From positions 1 through 22,243 of the forward strand of contig JAEYVE010000027.1 in the NCBI GenBank assembly GCA_023432025.1: a DNA stretch of 22,243 bases, read 5' to 3'. The first letter of the stretch is position 1. Each line of letters begins with the position of its first letter. Below, one piece after another: positions 15,001 to 20,945 of the stretch. The notes below the pieces were generated by a model. That model did no database searches and was not told the origin of the DNA. It was given only the letters and a program-made list of their open reading frames with translations. A program made the position numbers and the translations under genes. Source of the DNA: Pseudomonadota bacterium (GTDB taxonomy: Bacteria; Myxococcota_A; Polyangia; Polyangiales; Polyangiaceae).

Positions 15001-16200
15001 ATGATGGGGCGAAGTTGGGTGTCTCGGCTCATTGGCTCGGTCGCGCTCTTGTGTGCGAGCGCTACGGCGGCGCAGGCGCAGGTCCATATCGACGTCGTCG
15101 CGAGCTCGGTGCGGGACGGCATCAACGTGCCCTATCTCTCCCAGCAGATGGGTATTGCCGAGGACGGCGCGATAGCGTTCGGTGCCCACACCCCGCTGGG
15201 CCAGAACCGCTTGCTCCTGGCGGAGCCGGGCAGAGCCGTGCTCGACCTGAACCTCAGCGCGCGCGCCGGCAGCGACGTGGGCATCAACGACGACAGCGTG
15301 GTGTTCGTCTCCGGCGCTGAGGTCCTCGCGTTTCCTCGCTCACGTCGGGGGACACCGGTCGTGCTTCACGACTGCACCGTCAGCAGCACGCCGTGCGGCG
15401 GCACGCGCCACGTGGGCTTGTCGAGCGACGGTCACGTCGTGGTGACCGCGTTCGATTCAATCGGCGGAATTTATCGCGGTCGTGTGGCCAAGGGCCGCAT
15501 CGCGAGGGCGCTCACGGCGGCGCCCGTCCCGGCGGGATTCATTTCCGCGCTGGGCGTCGACGTGGGCGCCGGGGGACCGTTCTTGCTGCTGGGAGATCAC
15601 TCCGCGCAGAGCGCCGAGGTCTACGGCGCGTTTTCGGCGACCAAGTCGCTCTACAGGACCGAGGTTTCCACGCGTCCTCAAGGCGGCTCGGAAGCGCCGC
15701 TCAGCGCCGTTTACGGGGGCCGAGACGTGTTTGCGCTCCTGCCTGCCCAGACGAACGGCAGTGGCGCCACGCTTGCGGCACCCGCGCTCGTGAGTGGTCT
15801 CGCGCAGTCGTACGGCTCGCTTCAGGTGCAAGGCACGCCGCTGCTCACGCTGGGGTGCGTCGGAGGCGCGCAGTGCCCGTCGGTTGGCTCGATGGACGTC
15901 AACGACTTCGGCGTGGCCGCTGTCGTCGCGCAGCTGACGAGCGGCTGGACGGGCCTCTTTGCGTTCGACACCACGAACACGAGCTCGCCACCCGTACTGC
16001 TCACCCAGCTGAACGCGCAACTCGGCAAATGCGTGGACCGCCCCGTCCAGTTGCACGTCTTGGGTACGAACAACTCCGGTCAAGTGGCGGTCCTCGCGCG
16101 CGTCCAGTGGCGGAAGGGCACGGATACGCAAGTTTGGCGACTCACGCCCACGGGCACGAAGCCCCGCACGACGAGCCATTGCTTGTCCGAGCTGTTCTGA
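15001..16200 (+). CDS. Secreted protein with repeated N-D-x-G beta-propeller-like motifs
   Basis: No named function recognised. The 399-residue product from the ATG at 15001 has a clear Sec signal peptide ('RLIGSVALLCASATAAQAQ', cleavage after AQA). The start is supported by CAGGT just upstream and by the signal peptide; an earlier in-frame ATG at 14929 would bury it. A recurring pattern roughly 'hGhxxxGxVhhxA' appears at least five times: 'MGIAEDGAIAFGA', 'VGINDDSVVFVSG', 'VGLSSDGHVVVTA', 'MDVNDFGVAAVVA', 'LGTNNSGQVAVLA'. This resembles the tandem repeats of secreted beta-propeller-type proteins in myxobacteria. Two Cys pairs may form disulfides. It is divergent from the GH26 gene; no operon partner. 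Probably periplasmic or extracellular. Confidence 0.8.
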   Translation: MMGRSWVSRLIGSVALLCASATAAQAQVHIDVVASSVRDGINVPYLSQQMGIAEDGAIAFGAHTPLGQNRLLLAEPGRAVLDLNLSARAGSDVGINDDSVVFVSGAEVLAFPRSRRGTPVVLHDCTVSSTPCGGTRHVGLSSDGHVVVTAFDSIGGIYRGRVAKGRIARALTAAPVPAGFISALGVDVGAGGPFLLLGDHSAQSAEVYGAFSATKSLYRTEVSTRPQGGSEAPLSAVYGGRDVFALLPAQTNGSGATLAAPALVSGLAQSYGSLQVQGTPLLTLGCVGGAQCPSVGSMDVNDFGVAAVVAQLTSGWTGLFAFDTTNTSSPPVLLTQLNAQLGKCVDRPVQLHVLGTNNSGQVAVLARVQWRKGTDTQVWRLTPTGTKPRTTSHCLSELF

Positions 16201-16213
16201 GAGCGGGCGGAGA

Positions 16214-16300
16214 GCTCGCGCGCTACGGCTGCGTGAGCTCGAAAGGGTGGCCCAGGTTGCCTCGAAGCGCGTGACGTCGAAGAAAGACAGAAAGGCGTAG
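16214..16300 (+). pseudogene. Remnant of a rhuM gene 3' end
   Basis: In the frame ending at the TAG (16298-16300) the sequence reads 'LERVAQVASKRVTSKKDRKA', matching the C-terminus of the intact RhuM at 20936 ('LEGAAQVASKRATSKTDKGR...'). At DNA level 16231-16290 aligns without gaps to 20861-20920, with about 48 of 60 identical by eye. Nothing upstream resembles the rest of RhuM, so only the last 25-30 codons survive. It lies directly after the secreted-protein gene and runs into a reversed SGNH-hydrolase fragment. Confidence 0.75.
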
Positions 16301-16330
16301 CAGCTTCTGTCCGGGCGCATTCTGTCGGGA
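16292..16330 (-). pseudogene. Remnant of an SGNH-hydrolase gene 3' part
   Basis: On the minus strand this codes 'DRMRPDRSCYAF', aligning codon for codon with 'DRVHPNRNGYAF' near the C-terminus of the intact SGNH lipoprotein (about 33 of 39 bases identical to 20995-21033). The catalytic His codon (CAC) is CGC here, consistent with loss of function. It abuts and overlaps the rhuM remnant head-on, reproducing the convergent junction at 20936-20946 with about 73 bp deleted. Confidence 0.7.
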
Positions 16331-16432
16331 CCATGTTGCCCACGCTGGATGCCGAGGTCGGGGGATGCCTGGGGCGGTTCTGTCGCTCAATCGCGCGTGC
16401 CGGGTACAAGCGGTAAAGTGGACGATGGTGAC

Positions 16433-16450
16433 GCATCCCGCCTCGGATGC
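16433..16450. promoter_or_regulatory. Small hairpin in the transketolase leader
   Basis: GCATCC-CGCCTC-GGATGC, a perfect 6-bp stem with a 6-nt loop, ends 21 nt before the transketolase ATG and leaves the Shine-Dalgarno (AGGGGGGAG) free. It may be incidental in GC-rich DNA. Confidence 0.25.
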
Positions 16451-16471
16451 CGTGTCGATCAGGGGGGAGCC

Positions 16472-18532
16472 ATGAAGGGCAACGAGCTGGACCAATTGTG
16501 CATCGACACGATCCGCTTTCTTGCCGTCGACACGGTGCAAAACGCCGGCTCCGGTCACCCGGGCATGCCGCTCGACGCCGCGCCGATGGCCTACGTGCTG
16601 GCGACGCGTTTCGTTCGCCGGAGTCCCGCCAATCCGAGCTTTGTCGATCGGGACCGCTTCGTGCTTTCGGCGGGCCACGCGTCCGCCCTCTTGTACGCGG
16701 TGATGCACCTCACCGGCTATGCGGACATGACGCTCGATCAGCTGAAGCAGTTTCGAAAGTGGCAGAGCATCACTCCCGGCCATCCCGAATACCACTTGAC
16801 CCCGGGCGTCGAAGCATCGACGGGGCCGCTCGGACAGGGCATCGCGAACGCGATGGGCATGGCCATCGGCGAAGCGCATTTGGCTGCGCACTACAACCGC
16901 CCGGGGCACGAGGTCTTCAACCACTGGACCTACGTGCTCGCCAGTGACGGAGATCTCATGGAAGGCGTGCAGGCCGAAGCGGCCTCGCTCGCGGGTCATC
17001 TGGGGCTCGGAAAGCTGATTGTTCTCTACGACTCGAACGACGTGACGCTCTCCGGCACCACGTCGCTCGCTTTCACGGAGGACGTCGCAGCGCGCTACCG
17101 CGCGTGCGGCTGGCACACGCAGCTCGTCGCGGAGGGAAATGACGTGGAGGAGATCGCGCGCGCCGTCGAAGAAGCGAAGAACGAGCGGAGCAAGCCTTCG
17201 CTCATCGTGGTCAAAACCGTGATGGCGTTTGGATCGCCTGACTTGCAGGGGTCGTGGAAGGCGCACGGCAATCCGCTGGGCGTCGAGGAAGTGCGCAAGA
17301 CGAAGCGCAATCTGGGCTGGCCCGAGGAGCCTCCGTTTCACGTTCCGCCCGAGGCTCGAGCGCACTTCCGCAAGGCGCTCGAGCGCGGCAAGGCGCTCGA
17401 AGACGACTGGAACCTCCGCTTCGCCGAGTACGCCGAGGCGTTCCCGGAGCTGGCCGGCGAGATCGAGCGGCGTTTCCGAGGTGAGCTCCAGGAGGGTTGG
17501 GAGCGTCAGCTGCCAGAGTTCCCGGCGGACGCCAACGGCCTGGCCACGCGCAAAGCTTCGGAGGCAGTGCTGCAGGAGCTAGCGAAGACGGTGCCTCAGC
17601 TCGTCGGCGGCTCGGGGGATCTCGATCCCTCGACGTACACGTGGCTGAAGGAGCAAGGCGACTTCGAGTCTCCGCTACGGCCCAGCCAGAGCGTGCAGGG
17701 CACCGCGGGCGGCGACTGGGGCTACGCGGGCCGCAACATTCACTTCGGTGTGCGCGAGCACGCGATGGGCGCGGCGGTCAACGGTCTCGCGTACCACGGC
17801 GGCTTTCTTCCGTTCGGCGCAACCTTTCTCGTTTTCTCCGACTACATGCGAGCGCCCGTGCGGCTGTCGGCGGTTACCGGCGTGCGGTCCATTTGGGTCT
17901 ACACGCACGACAGCATCGGAGTCGGCGAGGACGGACCAACGCACCAACCGGTCGAACAAATCGCGAGCCTGCGCGCCATCCCGCGCCTCACGGTGGTGCG
18001 CCCCTCTGACGCCAACGAAACGCGCGTCGCTTGGCAAGTCGCCGTCGAGAACCGCGACGGACCCACGGTGCTCGTGCTTTCGCGCCAAAACACGCCCACG
18101 CTCGATCGCGCCGAGCTCGCGTCTGCCGAGGGACTGCGTCGCGGCGCCTACGTGCTCAATCCCGAAGAGCGCGACCCGGAGTTGATCCTCATTGGCACGG
18201 GGACCGAGGTCGCGCTCATCGTCGGTGCAGAGCCGCTCCTGCGTCATCACGGCGTGCGCGTGCGCTTGGTGTCGATGCCCTCGTGGGAGCTGTTCGCCCA
18301 GCAGAGCGAAGGCTACCGAGAGAGCGTTCTGCCGCGAGCGCTCAAAGCACGACTCGCCGTCGAAGCAGCGAGCTCCCTGGGCTGGGAGCGCTGGGTCGGC
18401 GACGAAGGGGACATCCTGTCCGTCGATCGCTTCGGAGCTTCAGCGCCGAGCGGCACTCTCTTGAAAGAGTACGGCTTCACGGTCGACCACGTCGCAACGC
18501 GCGCGCTCCGGCTCATTCGGAAGGGCACATGA
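16472..18532 (+). CDS. tkt: Transketolase
   Basis: Thiamine-diphosphate enzyme of the pentose-phosphate pathway that moves two-carbon ketol units between sugar phosphates. The 686-residue length is normal for the family. Motifs in order: 'NAGSGHPGMPLDAAPMAYVL' (substrate/cofactor His), 'LSAGHASALLYAVMHLTGY', 'TGPLGQGIANAMGMAIGE', and 'SDGDLMEGVQAEAASLAGHLGLGKLIVLYDSN' (ThDP-binding DG...N). The pyrimidine-domain stretches are 'NIHFGVREHAMGAAVNGLAYHGG' (catalytic Glu) and 'THDSIGVGEDGPTHQPVEQ'. AGGGGGGAG precedes the ATG at 16472. It stands alone, with no other pentose-phosphate genes nearby, and lies inside a segment flanked by two copies of the rhuM/SGNH junction. The gene looks intact and conventional. 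Confidence 0.96.
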   Translation: MKGNELDQLCIDTIRFLAVDTVQNAGSGHPGMPLDAAPMAYVLATRFVRRSPANPSFVDRDRFVLSAGHASALLYAVMHLTGYADMTLDQLKQFRKWQSITPGHPEYHLTPGVEASTGPLGQGIANAMGMAIGEAHLAAHYNRPGHEVFNHWTYVLASDGDLMEGVQAEAASLAGHLGLGKLIVLYDSNDVTLSGTTSLAFTEDVAARYRACGWHTQLVAEGNDVEEIARAVEEAKNERSKPSLIVVKTVMAFGSPDLQGSWKAHGNPLGVEEVRKTKRNLGWPEEPPFHVPPEARAHFRKALERGKALEDDWNLRFAEYAEAFPELAGEIERRFRGELQEGWERQLPEFPADANGLATRKASEAVLQELAKTVPQLVGGSGDLDPSTYTWLKEQGDFESPLRPSQSVQGTAGGDWGYAGRNIHFGVREHAMGAAVNGLAYHGGFLPFGATFLVFSDYMRAPVRLSAVTGVRSIWVYTHDSIGVGEDGPTHQPVEQIASLRAIPRLTVVRPSDANETRVAWQVAVENRDGPTVLVLSRQNTPTLDRAELASAEGLRRGAYVLNPEERDPELILIGTGTEVALIVGAEPLLRHHGVRVRLVSMPSWELFAQQSEGYRESVLPRALKARLAVEAASSLGWERWVGDEGDILSVDRFGASAPSGTLLKEYGFTVDHVATRALRLIRKGT

Positions 18533-18627
18533 GCAAAGCTGTGGCGTGATCCGTCAGCTCGTGGGACGGGCCTCGCCCAAGAGCCCGAATCGCCTATGCT
18601 CCGTCCCATTCATGGGCGAGCCGAACC

Positions 18628-18735
18628 TTGTACGTCTTCAAGCCGCCGCGCCCGCTCGCGGAGATCGACGCCGAGCTAAAGACGGTGACGGACCGCATTC
18701 TCACGATGATCGCGGGGGGCTGTCGCAGTGAATGA
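18628..18735 (+). pseudogene. hsdM: Remnant of hsdM (type I restriction methylase) C-terminus
   Basis: Frame 18631-18735 reads 'YVFKPPRPLAEIDAELKTVT' then 'DRILTMIAGG', which resembles the C-terminal helix of type I restriction-modification HsdM subunits ('PRPLaEIdaEl..vt.rIl.mi'). No other part of HsdM is present upstream. The six-G run at 18714-18719 marks a possible one-base frameshift: one more G would give an ending 'AGGLSQ' with a stop immediately before an ATG (TGAATG). A promoter-like TATGCT (18595-18600) and an ATG at 18612 precede the fragment, as if an internal deletion had joined a gene start to this end. Identification rests on a short stretch, so it is moderate. Confidence 0.55.
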
Positions 18736-18795
18736 CCTTGCTTGGCCATTCTTGACGAAAGGAAAGACGTGTCGTTCTTGCTCCCGCGCGGCCTG

Positions 18796-18911
18796 GCGAG
18801 CACCGAGATTTTCGGCTTGCACCGTCCCCGATCGGTGGTTAGGTTTCCCGGTAGCAAACCCGCCGGGCCTCTGTCGAAAGGCATGCTCTCTCTCGGCGGG
18901 TATTTCTTTTT
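18796..18911 (+). ncRNA. Candidate structured RNA upstream of the Abi HEPN gene
   Basis: Non-coding leader with consecutive self-complementary segments. (1) GCGAG(796-800)/CTTGC(816-820) plus CCGA(803-806)/TCGG(812-815), last three digits of 18xxx. (2) ACCG(821-824)/CGGT(833-836). (3) GGTTT(842-846)/AAACC(856-860). (4) ACCCGCCG(858-865)/CGGCGGGT(894-901), enclosing GCCT(867-870)/AGGC(879-882). A T-rich tract TATTTCTTTTT (901-911) follows stem 4, as in an intrinsic terminator. The loop of stem 3 (CCCGG, 847-851) can also pair with CCGGG (863-867), so a pseudoknot-like alternative exists. Stems 3 and 4 partly compete. Boundaries and promoter are not determined. A role as antitoxin or regulator of the downstream RNase is inference. 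Confidence 0.45.
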
Positions 18912-18975
18912 GTGTGCTCGCGTTCCCTCGTGGTGGCCGTGCGCGAGCATTTCCCGCCCTGCGAGGGTCAAGGCG

Positions 18976-19878
18976 ATGAAGTACGCCAAGCCCGCGCTCA
19001 GCTTCGAGGAGCAAGCCGACCTGCTGCTTCAACGAGGCATGGTGGGCGATCGCGACGAGATGATTCGACGCCTTGCTCGGGTCAGCTACTACAGGCTATC
19101 CGGGTACTCGTTCCCCTTCCGGCAGTCCGATAACACGTTTCGGCCGGGTACGACCTTTCGCGTCGTGTGGGATCACTACGTCTTCGACCGAAAGCTGCGG
19201 CTTCTGCTCCTGGACGCCATCGAGAGAATCGAAATTGGCCTTCGGACGAGCCTCTCCTACCACCAGGGCCACGACTTCGGTCCGTTTGGCTACATGAACG
19301 ATGCGGCGGCGCTTCCGAAGCTCGACAGCGGCCGGCGTAACGACCTTTTAACGAAAGTTCAGCTCGAGACCGACCGGAACCACAAGGAGCAGTTCGTTGC
19401 TCATTTCGTGGGAGCGTACGGTGATCATCATCACGCGCTACCGATCTGGATGGCGACAGAGGTGCTGAGCTTCGGAACGGTTCTGAGCCTCTGGCAGGCT
19501 TCGCCAAATAAACTCAAGCGCGAGACCGCGAAAGTATTCGGCGTCAGCGACGACGTGTTGAAAAGCTGGTTCTGGACGCTCAATGAGGTTCGGAATGTTT
19601 GCGCGCATCACTCGCGCTTGTGGAACCGGTTGCTGGGGAACAAGCCGATGATCCCGGCGGTCAAGCATCATCCGGATTGGCACGAGCCGGTCGCCATTCG
19701 GAACGACCGACTTTTTATTGCGCTCACCATCTGTCAGTTTTGCCTGCATCGGCTCTCGCCTGGCAGCACTTGGGCGAGCCGTCTGCGGGATCTTTTTGAC
19801 GGCTACCCCGGGGTACCCAAGCGACACATGGGTATTCCGGACAAATGGCTCGATTGTCCGATTTGGAAGGCCTCGTGA
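18976..19878 (+). CDS. Abi_2/AbiF-like HEPN ribonuclease (abortive infection protein)
   Basis: A 300-residue member of the AbiD/AbiF (Abi_2) family, whose members abort phage infection or act as toxins through a HEPN RNase fold. The N-terminus 'KPALSFEEQADLLLQRGM' followed by 'ARVSYYRLSGYSFPFR' is the family signature. The HEPN catalytic motif R-x4-H is present as R206-N-V-C-A-H211 in 'NEVRNVCAHHSRLWNR'. The ATG at 18976 (AAGGCG upstream) is chosen because it begins directly on the conserved N-terminus. An in-frame ATG at 18742 would add 78 residues lying over the structured leader and unlike the family. Several AT-rich codons (AAT AAA, TTT TTA-like runs) contrast with neighbours and hint at transfer. 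The end overlaps rhuM by 4 nt (GTGA). Confidence 0.88.
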   Translation: MKYAKPALSFEEQADLLLQRGMVGDRDEMIRRLARVSYYRLSGYSFPFRQSDNTFRPGTTFRVVWDHYVFDRKLRLLLLDAIERIEIGLRTSLSYHQGHDFGPFGYMNDAAALPKLDSGRRNDLLTKVQLETDRNHKEQFVAHFVGAYGDHHHALPIWMATEVLSFGTVLSLWQASPNKLKRETAKVFGVSDDVLKSWFWTLNEVRNVCAHHSRLWNRLLGNKPMIPAVKHHPDWHEPVAIRNDRLFIALTICQFCLHRLSPGSTWASRLRDLFDGYPGVPKRHMGIPDKWLDCPIWKAS

Positions 19879-20936
19879 CCGACGCCGACATCCCCCAGTC
19901 CGGCATCGTCCTCTATCGAACGGAGGACGGGCGGACGCACATTCAGTGTCGCTTCGAGGACGGGACCATTTGGCTCACGCAGGCGCTCATCGCGGAGTTG
20001 TTCCAGGTCACTCCCCAAAACGTGACACTGCACCTCAAAGCCATTTTTTCGGAGGGAGAGCTCACGGACGAGGCAACTTGTAAGGATTACTTACAAGTTC
20101 GCCGGGAGGGCGCCCGGGAGGTGGCGCGCAGCCTCCGCCACTACAATTTGGCTGCGATCCTGGCCGTCGGCTACCGCGTCCGGAGCGAACGCGGCACGCA
20201 ATTCCGACAGTGGGCCACCGAGCGGCTCAGCGAATACCTGGTGAAGGGTTTCACCCTGGACGACGAGCGCCTCCGGAACCCGCCCGGTCCGGATGTGCCC
20301 GACTACTTCGACGAGATGCTGGAACGCATCCGCGACATCCGCGCCAGCGAAAAGCGGATGTACCTGCGCGTGCGCGAAATTCTCGCGCTCGCCGCGGACT
20401 ACGTGCCGGGTGACAAGGAGACGCAAGCCTTTTTCCAGACCGTGCAGAACAAGCTGCACTTCGCTGTGACGGGTTTGACCGCGCCGGAGCTCATCGCAGG
20501 GCGCGCCGACGCCGCACAGCCGAACATGGGCCTCACCAGCTGGAGGGGCGAAGTGGTGCGCAAGGGCGACGTGACCGTGGCGAAGAACTACCTCGACGCG
20601 AACGAAGTCCAAGAGCTGAACCGCATCGTGGTCATGTTTCTCGACTACGCGGAGGATCAGGCGCGGCGGCGCAAGCAGGTGTTCTTGCGCGATTGGAAGA
20701 CGAAACTCGACGAGTTTCTGCGCTTCAACGAGCGCCCCGTGCTCCCTGGAGTCGGCAGCGTGAGTCGCGCTAGCGCCGATCTCAAGGCGAACGACGAGTA
20801 CGAGAAGTTCGCGGTGCGTCGCCGCGCGGCGCTCGAGGAACAAGGCGAGGCGGAGGCGCTGCGCGCGCTCGAAGGTGCGGCCCAGGTGGCCTCGAAACGG
20901 GCGACGTCGAAGACGGACAAAGGGCGAAAGTCGTGA
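19875..20936 (+). CDS. rhuM: RhuM family protein (virulence/defence-associated, unknown mechanism)
   Basis: A 353-residue RhuM-family protein, named from a Salmonella pathogenicity island and frequent inside type I restriction loci; its biochemical role is unknown. Family hallmarks are 'IVLYRTEDGRTHIQCRFEDGTIWLTQALIAELF', 'TCKDYLQVRREG', 'HYNLAAILAVGYRVRSERGTQFRQWATERLSEYLVKGFTLDDERL' and 'DYAEDQARRRKQ'. The N-terminal part resembles a Bro-N-like/winged helix DNA-binding region (inference). GTG at 19875 is preferred over ATG at 19845. GGAAGG lies 4 nt upstream, the GTGA overlap couples it to abi, and RhuM proteins begin a few residues before the 'TEDG' strand. The C-terminal about 25 residues are Lys/Ala-rich. 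A perfect 10-bp inverted repeat lies inside the gene at 20075-20099. Convergent with the SGNH gene, 9 bp apart. Confidence 0.9.
   Translation: MTDADIPQSGIVLYRTEDGRTHIQCRFEDGTIWLTQALIAELFQVTPQNVTLHLKAIFSEGELTDEATCKDYLQVRREGAREVARSLRHYNLAAILAVGYRVRSERGTQFRQWATERLSEYLVKGFTLDDERLRNPPGPDVPDYFDEMLERIRDIRASEKRMYLRVREILALAADYVPGDKETQAFFQTVQNKLHFAVTGLTAPELIAGRADAAQPNMGLTSWRGEVVRKGDVTVAKNYLDANEVQELNRIVVMFLDYAEDQARRRKQVFLRDWKTKLDEFLRFNERPVLPGVGSVSRASADLKANDEYEKFAVRRRAALEEQGEAEALRALEGAAQVASKRATSKTDKGRKS
20075..20099. repeat. Perfect 10-bp inverted repeat inside rhuM
   Basis: AACTTGTAAG - GATTA - CTTACAAGTT, a perfect 10-bp stem with a 5-nt loop, AT-rich within GC-rich DNA. It encodes the conserved 'TCKDYLQV' segment of RhuM and includes a TTA leucine codon, rare in this genome. 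It could be a protein-binding palindrome, an mRNA hairpin or a recombination site; no function is known to me. Confidence 0.85.
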
Positions 20937-20945
20937 GACTTTCCC

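Noticed and set aside
16940..16990. Transketolase 'SDGDLMEG' instead of 'GDG...' as a possible loss of ThDP binding
   Set aside because: The Asp-Gly and downstream Asn are intact, and Ser at this position is, as far as I know, common in bacterial transketolases.
18561..18578. GGGC-CTC-GCCC hairpin after transketolase as an intrinsic terminator
   Set aside because: Only a 4-bp stem and no following T tract.
18742..18975. 78-residue N-terminal extension of the Abi protein
   Set aside because: Not similar to the Abi_2 N-terminus, no good ribosome-binding site, and the DNA is dominated by inverted repeats and a T tract.
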